Source: Nocardia beijingensis NBRC 16342 (lineage in GTDB: Bacteria > Actinomycetota > Actinomycetes > Mycobacteriales > Mycobacteriaceae). Taken from it: a stretch of 55,838 nt of DNA. The position numbers and the translations under genes are program-made. The stretch is taken from contig NZ_BDBC01000067.1 of the NCBI RefSeq assembly GCF_001612785.1, positions 1-55,838 on the forward strand. Direction: 5' to 3'. Shown piece after piece: positions 1-8,393 of this stretch. The notes beneath the pieces were generated by a model. The model had not been told where the DNA came from. It saw only the letters and a list, made by a program, of their open reading frames with translations, and searched no databases. Within the stretch, counting starts at the first letter, position 1. The number at the start of each line of letters is the position of its first letter.

Positions 1-414
1 ACCCGCGCCGTGACGAGGGAGTTGGTGTTGGGACGTCCTGCGATATCGGTTGAGGTTCAGCGTTCCCGTGGCGCAACTGCAACCCGCCACTCTCGACATG
101 ACATGTCCAACACGCCTCCGAGACCGGCTGGACCACGTCCCAGTGCTCGACGATGTTGCCATCTTATAGCCGAAAGATGTGGACGACCATCGCCGCGGGC
201 GTCGGCCATAGTAGCTCGGGTCTGCGGGTCTCGGCCGCCTTACGACGATTAGGGGCGGATACCTGCGCTGATGTCGTTGCGTGGGAGTCGGCGCAGGCCG
301 CTGACCCAGGACTGGGCCAAAAATAGGTATGCCCCCGGGGTAGTTTCACCGTCGCCGCAGCACCCCGTCCGGACGAGGCTGATGCGAAACCAAGCATCGT
401 TTGCGGAGGCTCAT
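1..414. other. No gene recognised at the left edge
   Basis: Short open frames exist on both strands here, but their translations are Arg/Pro-rich and look like shadow frames of GC-rich DNA. The only functional signal seen is a GGAGG-type ribosome binding site at about 404-409, which serves the gene starting at 415. Confidence 0.4.
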
Positions 415-831
415 ATGTTCCCACCCAACCAGCAACACATAGGCAGCGTCGGCGATAGCGCCCAGTGTGTGGAAGACACCTTGATGATCCGGCGTTGCGC
501 CGACTGCGACAGGCTGTTCGCGCCGCTGACCGCTGAATGTTTCTCCTGCGCGTCCGTGGATCTCGAGTGGGTGCCCTGCGCCGGCGCTGGTTGGATCGTC
601 TCGTGGCGGGTGGTGGATCGTGCCGGGACTCGTGGCGAACTCGCACCGTTGACGATCGCCATCGTCGAGCTCGATGAGGGTCCGTGGGTCTACACCTCCA
701 TCGAGGGCAACGTCCCAGCGCTCCCGGCTCGGCCGGTACGCGTGCACTTCCAGCCGCGCCCCCAGCACGACCGGTTCCCGGTCTTCACAGTCAGCGCTAC
801 CGACCAACGACAGCACAGGACACCGGCATGA
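415..831 (+). CDS. DUF35-type Zn-ribbon/OB-fold protein
   Basis: A 138-residue protein with a rubredoxin-like Zn ribbon near its N-terminus: two Cys pairs in RRCADCDRLF and CFSCAS. An OB-fold-like beta region follows (WIVSWRVVDR, then VHFQPRP near the C-terminus). This is the layout of the DUF35 family, which often accompanies thiolases or acyl-CoA enzymes and is thought to bind acyl-CoA. No thiolase is adjacent here, so the partner is unknown. The ATG at 415 is chosen because GGAGG lies about 6 bases upstream; the same frame stays open to 271 but has no better start. An internal ATG at 484 would begin right before the Zn ribbon. The stop overlaps the next start as ATGA, so the two genes are probably translationally coupled. 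Confidence 0.7.
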   Translation: MFPPNQQHIGSVGDSAQCVEDTLMIRRCADCDRLFAPLTAECFSCASVDLEWVPCAGAGWIVSWRVVDRAGTRGELAPLTIAIVELDEGPWVYTSIEGNVPALPARPVRVHFQPRPQHDRFPVFTVSATDQRQHRTPA

Positions 832-1085
832 GCTCCGCACTCCTGCCTGCGTCTGATCAAAACACCGTGCGCTCACCCATTCGCCGACGAGATACCGATG
901 ACTGCCACGGCGTGCTGTGGGTACGCACCTTGCTGGAACAATATCGTCTCCTCGAGACCAGCAGATCTATCGACGGCGAGTCGAGGTCGGTGATCGTCTT
1001 CGCCATCCACTGGGCTCCCTTCGGCGGTGCCACCACCGAGGAGCTATTCGTGAACTTCGGCGTCGCCCGCCCACGGTTCGTGTAA
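828..1085 (+). CDS. DUF3263-like small protein
   Basis: An 85-residue protein coupled to the upstream gene by an ATGA overlap. Its second half (VIVFAIHWAPFGGATTEEL followed by FVNFGVARPRFV) resembles the core of actinobacterial DUF3263 proteins, in which an aromatic/Trp-rich helix is followed by a helix-turn-helix-like segment ending in an Arg-Phe/Tyr motif. The function of that family is not known to me; a DNA-binding role is only suggested by the fold pattern. The N-terminal 40 residues are polar and unremarkable. The family match rests on pattern memory alone, so it is moderate. Confidence 0.5.
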   Translation: MSSALLPASDQNTVRSPIRRRDTDDCHGVLWVRTLLEQYRLLETSRSIDGESRSVIVFAIHWAPFGGATTEELFVNFGVARPRFV

Positions 1086-1095
1086 TTGCTCGGGC

Positions 1096-1350
1096 ATGCA
1101 CTCGACGGGCGCCGAACGGACAACGCCTGCACCCGTGGCCTCAAGAAGCACCTATTGGAGTCGCTGCCCCGGGCATGGCGGGCCGAACCCGGCACGGGTT
1201 CCCGACACCGGCGCCCCGGTGGGACCGGGCCTGGTCGCGTTGCCGGAGTCGACAGTGCCGTCGCCGAACCGCAGCGTCCTTTGCCCAGTACGGGGCCCCG
1301 TTCTGGGGCACGAGCGGACAGCCCGGCCAGACAGGGCGGTGGCCGCGTGA
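1096..1350 (+). CDS. Small hypothetical protein (weak)
   Basis: An 84-codon Pro/Arg-rich frame, noted only because its TGA stop (1348-1350) overlaps the GTG start at 1347, a coupling arrangement common in conjugative-element operons. The product has no recognisable domain, signal peptide or membrane segment, and no clear ribosome binding site precedes the ATG. It may be a degenerate piece of the same element as its neighbour or simply a chance frame. Confidence 0.2.
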   Translation: MHSTGAERTTPAPVASRSTYWSRCPGHGGPNPARVPDTGAPVGPGLVALPESTVPSPNRSVLCPVRGPVLGHERTARPDRAVAA

Positions 1351-1667
1351 ACATCACCATCGCGAGTCCCGAACAGGGATGGCTGGGCCGGATGTTGCTC
1401 GCACCCGCCACGACCCTGGGTGATCTCGCCGAGACGATCGAGCATGCCGTCTCGTCTGAGGCCGCGATCGTGGTCGTGCTAGCAGTTGCCGGTGTGCTCG
1501 CCGCAGCGAGGGCACTCGTGCGGCTGCGCCGCCGCTGGCTCAGTGCCCGTGCTCGCCGGATCACCGTACTCATCCCGCCCGAGGTCGATCCGAGAGGCGC
1601 GCTCGACTTCTGGTCTCACCTGATCGGTCAACTACGCCCCACCTGGACACGAATCCCGCTCGGGTAA
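1347..1667 (+). pseudogene. Truncated membrane-anchored protein, probably a conjugative-element remnant
   Basis: A 106-residue frame from a GTG. A short N-terminus is followed by a hydrophobic segment (AAIVVVLAVAGVLAAARAL), a basic stretch (RLRRRWLSARARRI), and then ITVLIPPEVDPRGALDFW and LRPTWTR. This order resembles the start of large actinobacterial integrative-element proteins, where the anchor precedes a long cytoplasmic ATPase-like domain. Here translation stops directly after LRPTWTRIPLG, so most of the expected protein is missing. I read it as the 5-prime stub of a deleted transfer gene. The family assignment is from pattern recognition only. Confidence 0.4.
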
Positions 1668-2001
1668 TCACATCACCGATCCGAATACGCCGTCACCCGA
1701 AGAAGGGGCGGCGATCCCGGCTGTGGGTCCCCAGAAGCATTCCGCGGAGGCGGTGCCGGTCGCCACCGCCGCCGAACTCCTGGCCCCTCTCCCCTGATAC
1801 GAGCCCGCCGACCAGATGTGGCGACCCCTCGACGCCCCCGGCGCGACCCGTCTACGCCTGTGGGAACTGGCACCGTGTGGCCTCGCCGCACCGCCACCGA
1901 TATCGACACCGGGCAGAGCGCGGCCACCCTCCGCAGTCAGGTCATGCCCGTGGCCCTACCGCGGCTACGCCCGCCCACACTCGAATACCGGTGAGACCCC
2001 G

Positions 2002-2196
2002 ATGCTGGTCAAAGCCCTCGGCGCGAGCTGCGCGGCGGTCTTGTTGTGTGTCGTCGTAGTCACCTCCGTGGTCACCACCGTCGTGGCGACACTGTTAGGT
2101 GAACTCGACCACCGGCAGGGTCGGTACGGCCTCGAAACAATGCGCATCGGGGGCGGACAAGGACTGCTGCCGTCTTCGAGCGACTGCCTTGAGTAG
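2002..2196 (+). pseudogene. Membrane-anchor stub, possible conjugative-element remnant
   Basis: A 64-codon frame that opens with a strong N-terminal hydrophobic segment (ALGASCAAVLLCVVVVTSVV then TTVVATLL) and then loses any protein-like character (GRYGLETMRIGGGQGLLPSS). N-terminal anchors of this kind precede lysozyme/NlpC-type cell-wall hydrolases in actinobacterial transfer operons, but no such domain follows. The 1668-2001 stretch upstream contains no gene I can support. Together with the stub ending at 1667, this suggests a deleted conjugation module whose right end abuts the kinase gene. Confidence 0.3.
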
Positions 2197-2326
2197 CCGG
2201 ATCATCCTGTCCAACGGCCACGCGGCCGGTGCCGCGCAGGTCTTCCACAGCTCGACGCCAATTGCTTGGAATTTGCCATCGGCAGGATATCCTGGCTATG
2301 CCCGTCGGGCAGATAACGAGCGACCA

Positions 2327-5300
2327 ATGGACGAGAACGATCGCGACCGGACTCAGCGTGATGTCGGAGTGGATGTCGTCACGGAGTTGGTTGCTGCCGG
2401 TTTCGCGGATGCCGTCGAAATCGGGCGAGGCGGTTTCGGGGAAGTCTACCGCTGCACCCAGGCCGCGGCTGATCGCACGGTCGCGGTCAAGGTTTTGACC
2501 GGTGAGCTCGACGAGAACCGAGAGCGATTCTTGCGCGAGCAGCGAGCCATGGGACGGCTGACCGGGCATCCGAACATCGTGCACATGCTCGAAGTCGGCA
2601 CTACCGAGACCGGACGCCCTTATCTCGTGATGCCTTATCTAGAGCGCGGATCGTTGGAAGCACTGATTCGCCGCCAGGGCCCACAACCGCTGCACGATGT
2701 GCTTCGGTTGGGAGTAAAGATGGCCGGCGCGCTGGAAACTGCGCACCGTGCCGGAATCTTGCATCGCGACGTCAAACCGGGCAACATCCTGCTCACAGAC
2801 TACGGCGAACCCGCGCTCACCGACTTCGGCATCGCACACATCGCCGGCGGCTTTCATACGTCGGCCGGCACCATCACCGGCTCACCAGCCTTCACCGCCC
2901 CCGAGATACTGCAGGGCACCGCGCCCAGCCGCGCCTCCGATGTCTACGGATTGGCAGCCACGCTGTTCTGCGCGCTCACCGGGCATGCGGCCTTCGAGCG
3001 CCGCAGTGGCGAGCAAGTGGTCGCGCAATTCCTGCGTATCACGGAGCACGATGTTCCGGATCTGCGCGAGCATGGCATTCCCGACGATCTGAGTGCGGTG
3101 ATCGAGACGGCAATGTCACCCCAACCCACCGACCGCCCCACTGCTGGAACGCTGGGTGATCAACTGCAGGAGGTAGAGCGCAATCATGGTCTGGTGGTGG
3201 ACGAGATGGCCCTGCGGACGGGGCCCGATATCGAGCATCCGCCCGTCCCGTCCGTCGCCGCGGACAACACTGCAGGAAACCTGCCTCTCGAACTCACCAG
3301 TTTCGTCGACCGGCGTGCCCAAGTCGCCGAGGTGAAAAATCGGCTGGCCGCCTCGCGGCTTGTGACTCTGACCGGCATCGGCGGAGTGGGTAAATCGCGA
3401 ATTGCACTCCGGGTGGCCCACAAGCTTGCCCCAGATTTCACCGACGGTGTGTGGCTCGTCGAACTGGGCGAGTTACAGGACTCGGCGCTGGTGTCCGAAG
3501 TCGTCGCGACCAGTCTCGGCTTGCGACATCGCGGCGCAGGACCGACGTCGGACTTCTTGATCCGATACCTGGCTTCCCGCGAGTTGCTGCTTGTGCTCGA
3601 CAATTGTGAGCACGTTATCGATTCCGCCACAAAACTTGCCGAGTCGCTGTTACGGGCGTGCCCGCAAGTGCGGATTCTCGCGACCAGCCGCGAGGCACTG
3701 AACATCGGCGGGGAATCGCTGGCCGCGATTCCCCCGCTGAGAATTCCGGAATCGGGCCCGCGATCAGCGCTCGACGGCGCACTCGCTCTGTTCGCCGAGC
3801 GGGCCACTGCCGCCGTGCCGAACTTCCAAATCACCGAGGCCAATCGGGGTAGCGTGAGCAGGATCTGCGCCCGGCTCGACGGACTACCACTAGCGATCGA
3901 ACTCGCCGCAGCCCGGCTCCGCACGATGACCCCCGAACAGATCCTGTCCCGACTCGACGATCGCTACTCCCTACTCACGCGCGGCAGCCGCACCGCACCC
4001 AAACGGCAGCAAACGCTGCAATGGTCCATCGGCTGGAGCTACGACCTGTGCACAACGGCCGAGCAGCGAATGTGGAACCAGTTGTCGGTTTTCGCCGGGG
4101 GCTTCGAACTCGACGCAGCCGAGCAACTCTGTGCCACCGGCGGCACCGAGGCAGAGTTGCTCGACGCGCTCTCAGCGCTGGTCGACAAGTCAATTCTGAT
4201 TCGCGACGACGCCGACGACAGGCTCCGCTTCCGCATGCTCGAAACAGTCCAGGAATACGGCAGAAAAAGGGCACAAGAAGCCGGCGACTATCCCGAACTC
4301 AGTCGGCGACATCGGCAGTGGTGCCACAGCCTGGTGCTCGAAGCGGAGAAGCAATGGATCAGCCCGCACCAACTGCAATGGCTTGCCCGCCTGGAACGGG
4401 AACTGCCGAACCTGCGGAAAGCGCTGGAATCTGGCCTATCCGAGCGCGATGAGACCGCCTTGCAGATCGCCGGCGCACTCTATCGGTTCTGGCACCTGCG
4501 CGGACGGCGCGGCGAGGGCCGCCGTTGGTGCGAACGGGCCCTTTCCCAATTTCCCAGCGGAGCAACCTCGGCCCGGGCCAGGGCGCTGTTCGCTGCCGGC
4601 AGCACGGCCGTCATCCAAAGCGACGCCGCAAGCGGGGACAGCCATCTGGCCGATCTCGCGACTTTAGCCGAGCAGACCTCGGACCCGCTCGTGGATGCTC
4701 TCCGCGCCCATACCGAAGCAAACGAGATTCTCGCCGGTGGTGGTGACACAACGCGCGCGGCGGCCCTCCTTGCTGCTGCCATCCAGTTCTACGAAGTCTC
4801 CGGCGACCTCCGCTCACGTCTCGATGCATTGATATGGCTTGGATGGGCTTACGCATTGCAAGGGGACAACAAGCAAGCTCGCACTTGCTGCGAAGCGATC
4901 CTCGCCATCACAGAACCCGCCGGGGAAACACTGATCCATTCCTGGGCGCACCTGGCAACCGGATTCGTCCTCTGGCGAGAGGGCGAAAAAGACCGCGCAG
5001 CAGTCTTCTTGGAGAAAGGACTTCGATGGGCTCGATCCGTTGCAGATCCGGTGATGACAGCCGCTTATCTGGAGACTTGGGCCTGGATCGCGGCCGACCG
5101 AGGCAACGGCCGGCAAGCAGCCATCTTGCTAGGGGCCGCTGATGCACTGGGCCGCATCATCGGCACTTCGACATATTTGTTCCACGATCTGCACACCTTC
5201 CATGACAACTGCGTCCGCAGGAGTCGCGAGACACTAAGTGCACGAACATTCGAGGCGGAGCACAACAAAGGCTCCGCGATGACCCTCGATGCGGCCACTG

Positions 5301-5533
5301 CCTTCGCACTCGGCGAGCATGCCGGCACCTCGACGCCGCCCATTCCCGCAGCAGGGAAACTCACCAAGCGCGAACGTCAGGTCGTCGACCTTATCGCCGG
5401 CGGACTGTCCAACAAAGAGATCGCCGCCCGGCTGGTCATATCCCAGCGAACCGCCGAAGGACATGTGGCCCATATCCTGACCAAACTGGGACTGACCTCA
5501 CGAGTACAGATCGCAACGTGGGCGGCCGAGTAG
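2327..5533 (+). CDS. pknK: PknK-like Ser/Thr protein kinase with NTPase and LuxR DNA-binding domains
   Basis: About 1068 residues, close to the roughly 1100 of mycobacterial PknK. The kinase domain occupies about residues 20-290: glycine loop GRGGFGEVY, the VAVKV lysine, catalytic loop HRDVKPGNIL and DFG. A STAND/NB-ARC-like ATPase follows (P-loop GIGGVGKSRIA, Walker B LLVLDNCEHV near residue 420), then a helical-repeat region. A LuxR HTH closes the protein (LTKRERQVVDLIAGGLSNKE onward, last 60 residues). The design fits a signal-integrating transcription regulator controlled by phosphorylation. The ATG at 2327 gives a normal kinase N-terminus; the frame is open further upstream but that extension is not protein-like. 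It is monocistronic, between a decayed element and IS elements, so its targets cannot be read from context. Confidence 0.88.
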   Translation: MDENDRDRTQRDVGVDVVTELVAAGFADAVEIGRGGFGEVYRCTQAAADRTVAVKVLTGELDENRERFLREQRAMGRLTGHPNIVHMLEVGTTETGRPYLVMPYLERGSLEALIRRQGPQPLHDVLRLGVKMAGALETAHRAGILHRDVKPGNILLTDYGEPALTDFGIAHIAGGFHTSAGTITGSPAFTAPEILQGTAPSRASDVYGLAATLFCALTGHAAFERRSGEQVVAQFLRITEHDVPDLREHGIPDDLSAVIETAMSPQPTDRPTAGTLGDQLQEVERNHGLVVDEMALRTGPDIEHPPVPSVAADNTAGNLPLELTSFVDRRAQVAEVKNRLAASRLVTLTGIGGVGKSRIALRVAHKLAPDFTDGVWLVELGELQDSALVSEVVATSLGLRHRGAGPTSDFLIRYLASRELLLVLDNCEHVIDSATKLAESLLRACPQVRILATSREALNIGGESLAAIPPLRIPESGPRSALDGALALFAERATAAVPNFQITEANRGSVSRICARLDGLPLAIELAAARLRTMTPEQILSRLDDRYSLLTRGSRTAPKRQQTLQWSIGWSYDLCTTAEQRMWNQLSVFAGGFELDAAEQLCATGGTEAELLDALSALVDKSILIRDDADDRLRFRMLETVQEYGRKRAQEAGDYPELSRRHRQWCHSLVLEAEKQWISPHQLQWLARLERELPNLRKALESGLSERDETALQIAGALYRFWHLRGRRGEGRRWCERALSQFPSGATSARARALFAAGSTAVIQSDAASGDSHLADLATLAEQTSDPLVDALRAHTEANEILAGGGDTTRAAALLAAAIQFYEVSGDLRSRLDALIWLGWAYALQGDNKQARTCCEAILAITEPAGETLIHSWAHLATGFVLWREGEKDRAAVFLEKGLRWARSVADPVMTAAYLETWAWIAADRGNGRQAAILLGAADALGRIIGTSTYLFHDLHTFHDNCVRRSRETLSARTFEAEHNKGSAMTLDAATAFALGEHAGTSTPPIPAAGKLTKRERQVVDLIAGGLSNKEIAARLVISQRTAEGHVAHILTKLGLTSRVQIATWAAE

Positions 5534-5867
5534 GCCGGCCCGCAACCGCCCGCCGACACCGGCGGTACGGATACGGAACAGCAACGTACTGCGTTTCCAG
5601 ATCTTGGCCGATGGCCTGACGGCTCTGATCGACGAGTTCAGCGGGAACGACGTCCTTGAGCGCGTGCGCCAGTCTGCGCCGCTACACCGACACGCTCGCT
5701 CAGTTGCCGGATATCTTGACGCATTCCGGCGGCTGCGATTTAGCAGGCCTCGCGACATATCTCGCGCGTATCGGTTGTATTTGATCGTCTTCGGCGCGGT
5801 TACGTTGCGCCGACTACACCGCCAGTCGTCGGCGGTGCCATCCACTCCGCCCGATCGAGCCGCAGCA
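5534..5867. other. Intergenic stretch without a supported gene
   Basis: Between the kinase stop and the IS481 target duplication there are open frames on both strands, but none has a start with a ribosome binding site or recognisable protein features. No terminator-grade hairpin was seen. Confidence 0.35.
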
Positions 5868-5873
5868 GCTAGT
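5868..5873 (+). repeat. Left 6-bp target duplication of the IS481 element
   Basis: GCTAGT lies immediately left of the TGTTGC terminus of the IS481 element. The identical GCTAGT is at 8388-8393, directly right of the other terminus. This is the direct mark of transposition and fixes the element boundaries. Confidence 0.85.
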
Positions 5874-5991
5874 TGTTGCGGGGCGTGACGTTGGTGACGC
5901 GGTGGCAGTGGTGGTGAGCTGAAGGCGGTTCTTTCGACGGCAGGATGTGAAGCGCCAACTACCACGTCCGCCGCAAGCCGAAAGAACCGCC

Positions 5992-6996
5992 GTGATTCAC
6001 CGTAATGCCCCGCTGACAGTCGAGGGCCGCTACCGGCTCGTGCAGCGCTGCCAGACCCGGCCGATCGCTCATGTCGCCGCCGAGATGGGCCTGTCCCGTC
6101 AGTGTGCGAGCAAGTGGGTCAACAGGTTCCGCCGGTACGGTGAACTCGGCCTGCACAACCGGTCCTCGACACCGCACCGGTCACCGACAGCGACTCCGGC
6201 CCAGATCATCGTCCGGATCGAGCAGCTGCGGCGTGAGCACAAATGGTCGGCACGACGCATCGCCACCGAACTACATACCGAGGGCACGGTGATCTCGGCA
6301 CGCACGGTGAGCCGTCACCTGCACCAGCTGGGACTCAACCGGCGGCGGTTTCTCGACCCGGCCGGCGTATCGAACCGCGAACCGCGCCGCATCCTCGCCC
6401 GCCGACCCGGGCACATGGTCCACGTCGATGTGAAGAAGGTCGGAAGGATTCCGGACGGCGGCGGCTGGCGCGTGCACGGCAAGGGCTCGGACCGGGATAA
6501 GGCTGTCGCCCGCACGAAGAAACGCGGCACCCGCACCGGCTACGTCTTCTTGCACACCGCGGTCGACGGCTTCTCCCGGCTGGCCTATACCGAGGCCCTG
6601 CCCGACGAGAAAGCCGTCACCGCAATTGGATTCGTTTTCCGGGCGCGAGCGTTCTTCGCCGCTCACGGCATCATCCACATCCAGCGGATCGTCACCGACA
6701 ACGGCGCCTGCTACAAAGCAACCGACTTCGCGAAAGTCCTGCTCGGAGCGCGGCACCAGCGCATCACGCCCTACACGCCACGACACAACGGCAAGGTCGA
6801 GCGCTACCACCGGATCCTGGCCGAGGAATTTCTCTACGCCCGAGAATGGACCAGCGAAACCCAACGCGCCGACGCACTCGGCGTCTGGAACATCCACTAC
6901 AACTATCATCGACCACATTCCGCCGCCGGAAACCGGCCTCCAGCCAGCCGCCTCCACGCTGGCGTCACCAACGTCATGGCCTCAGGGACTGTCTGA
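5992..6996 (+). CDS. IS481-family transposase with altered last residues
   Basis: About 334 residues. The N-terminal helix-turn-helix includes IAHVAAEMGLSRQCASKWVN. The rve/DDE integrase core shows VHVDVKKVGRI and AVDGFSRLAYTE (first Asp region), VTDNGACY (second Asp) and HNGKVERYHRILAEEF (catalytic Glu). A GTG at 5992 is taken as the start because conserved similarity begins at VIHRNAPLTVEGR; the frame is open to 5947. The gene runs into the IS256 insertion. The uninterrupted sequence would read NVMASYS-stop, using a TAG in the target duplication; now it reads NVMASGTV-stop. The catalytic core is intact, so the protein may remain active although the right terminus of its own element is split. 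Confidence 0.9.
   Translation: MIHRNAPLTVEGRYRLVQRCQTRPIAHVAAEMGLSRQCASKWVNRFRRYGELGLHNRSSTPHRSPTATPAQIIVRIEQLRREHKWSARRIATELHTEGTVISARTVSRHLHQLGLNRRRFLDPAGVSNREPRRILARRPGHMVHVDVKKVGRIPDGGGWRVHGKGSDRDKAVARTKKRGTRTGYVFLHTAVDGFSRLAYTEALPDEKAVTAIGFVFRARAFFAAHGIIHIQRIVTDNGACYKATDFAKVLLGARHQRITPYTPRHNGKVERYHRILAEEFLYAREWTSETQRADALGVWNIHYNYHRPHSAAGNRPPASRLHAGVTNVMASGTV
6977..6984 (+). repeat. Left 8-bp target duplication of the IS256 element
   Basis: TGGCCTCA at 6977-6984 is repeated exactly at 8376-8383, directly outside the two IS256-type termini. Eight bases is the usual duplication size for this family. The target is part of the IS481 right end. Confidence 0.88.
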
Positions 6997-8375
6997 GATC
7001 TTGTGGGCGGGACGGTGATCGGAGAAGCTGAGGCGGCCTGTCTCAGCGGAAGGGATCATCGTGTCGGAGGAGTCGATGCCGGCGGCCGGACAGTGGTCGG
7101 CAGCGGACGGTCTGGATGTCCGTATCGCCCAGGAGTTGGTGGACAAGGCTCGGAAAGAGGGGGTGTCGCTGGCCGGGCCGGGTGGTTTGCTGTCGCAGAT
7201 TACGAAAACCGTTCTGGAGACGGCGTTGAACGCCGAAATGGATGAGCATCTGGGATATTCCAAGGGTGACCAGCCGATCCGAGGGGACGGGAATCACCGC
7301 AACGGGCGGTCACAGAAGACGGTGCATACCGATGTCGGGTCGGTGCGTATCGATGTGCCACGGGACCGGAACTCGGAATTCGAGCCGAAGATGGTTCCGA
7401 AGCATTCCCGGCGAGTAGAGGGTTTCGACGAGTCGATCATCTCGCTCTATGCGAAGGGGTTGACAACCGGGGAAATTCAGAAGCATCTGTCGGAAATCTA
7501 TGACGTAGAGGTATCCCGCGAATTGATTTCGAAGATCACCGATAAGGTGGTCGAGGAGATGAATGAATGGCAGTCACGTCCGCTGGAACGTGTGTATCCG
7601 GTCGTGCTGATCGATGCTATTTTCGTGAAGATCCGGGATGGCCGGGTGGTGAATCGGCCGATCTACGTGGCGGTCGGTGTCACCTTGGCTGGTGAGCGGG
7701 AGGTGCTGGGCCTGTGGGTCGGCACCGGCGGCGAAGGCGCCAAGCATTGGGCCGGTGTCCTGGGCGAGCTGCGGAATCGCGGGGTCGCGGACGTCATGAT
7801 CGTCTGCTGCGACGGGCTGAAAGGGCTGCCGGAGGCGATCAACGACACCTGGCCGCTGGCTGATGTCCAGCAGTGTGTGGTTCACCTTGTGCGGGCGAGC
7901 CTGAAGTACTCCTCCCGGAAATACTGGAGCCGGATCACCACCGAACTGCGGGCCATCTACACCGCCCCCACGGTCGAGGCCGCCGAATCTCTTTTCGAGG
8001 AGTTCGCCGCCGAGTGGGAACCCAAGTATCCGGCGATGATCACCGTCTGGCGCAACAGTTGGGAGCAATTCACACCGTTCCTGCGGTTCCCGGCACCGAT
8101 CCGGAAACTCGTATACACCACCAATGCGATCGAAAGCCTGAACGCCAGATTCCGGCAAGCAACCCGCCGGCGCGGGCATTTCCCCAACGAGCAGGCCGCA
8201 CTCAAGGTGCTCTATCTGGTCATCAGAAACCCGCTGAAGAATCGGCAGAATATCACTGGAAAGATCAGTGGATGGAAGGATATACTCAACACGCTCGCCT
8301 TGTTCTACGGTGAGCGGATAACCGGAAACTAGCAGGACAATTCACCGTTCTGCCCACAAAAATTCCGACACTCCC
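6985..8375 (+). mobile_element. IS256-family insertion sequence, complete
   Basis: A 1391-bp element with imperfect terminal inverted repeats. The left end begins GGGACTGTCTGAGATCTTG and continues TGGGCGGGACGGTGA. The right end, read inward, begins GGGAGTGTCGGAATTTTTG and continues TGGGCAGAACGGTGA. An 8-bp direct duplication flanks it. It carries one full transposase and no cargo. Intact termini, target duplication and reading frame indicate a recent insertion into the older IS481 copy. Confidence 0.92.
7061..8332 (+). CDS. IS256-family (Mutator-like) transposase
   Basis: 423 residues, the usual family length. The N-terminal part includes the conserved ALNAEMDEHLGYSKGD and NHRNGRSQKTVHTDVG segments. 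The catalytic core shows VVLIDAIFVKIRDG (first Asp), VCCDGLKGLPEAI (second Asp) and TTNAIESLNARFRQ (Glu). The chosen start is GTG at 7061; the codon run from there matches the family N-terminus. No frameshift or stop interrupts the gene, so it is expected to be functional. It is transcribed in the same direction as the host IS481 transposase. Confidence 0.95.
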   Translation: MSEESMPAAGQWSAADGLDVRIAQELVDKARKEGVSLAGPGGLLSQITKTVLETALNAEMDEHLGYSKGDQPIRGDGNHRNGRSQKTVHTDVGSVRIDVPRDRNSEFEPKMVPKHSRRVEGFDESIISLYAKGLTTGEIQKHLSEIYDVEVSRELISKITDKVVEEMNEWQSRPLERVYPVVLIDAIFVKIRDGRVVNRPIYVAVGVTLAGEREVLGLWVGTGGEGAKHWAGVLGELRNRGVADVMIVCCDGLKGLPEAINDTWPLADVQQCVVHLVRASLKYSSRKYWSRITTELRAIYTAPTVEAAESLFEEFAAEWEPKYPAMITVWRNSWEQFTPFLRFPAPIRKLVYTTNAIESLNARFRQATRRRGHFPNEQAALKVLYLVIRNPLKNRQNITGKISGWKDILNTLALFYGERITGN

Positions 8376-8393
8376 TGGCCTCATACAGCTAGT
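8376..8393 (+). repeat. Right target duplications of both IS elements
   Basis: TGGCCTCA (8376-8383) is the second copy of the IS256 target. Four bases later, GCTAGT (8388-8393) is the second copy of the IS481 target. The order confirms that IS256 went into a pre-existing IS481 copy. The lysR stop codon (complement of 8389-8391) falls inside GCTAGT. Confidence 0.87.

Larger units (their letters stand above)
5874..8387 (+). mobile_element. IS481-family insertion sequence, interrupted by an IS256-family element
   Basis: The left terminus 5874-5900 starts TGTTGCGGGGCGTGACG and the right terminus, read inward, starts TGTATGAGGCCATGACG. Both continue TTGGTGACGC, giving imperfect 27-bp inverted repeats. 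Six-base direct repeats GCTAGT flank it. The right terminus is split: 6959-6984 is joined to only four more bases (8384-8387) after the IS256 insertion and its duplicated target. Removing the inner element leaves a standard IS of about 1.1 kb with a single transposase. It landed right at the 3-prime end of the convergent lysR gene, whose stop codon lies in the duplicated target. Confidence 0.88.

Noticed and set aside
5604..5888. 94-codon plus-strand open frame before the IS481 element
   Set aside because: No ribosome binding site or family features, and its end crosses the IS481 terminus, so it cannot be an old host gene in this form.
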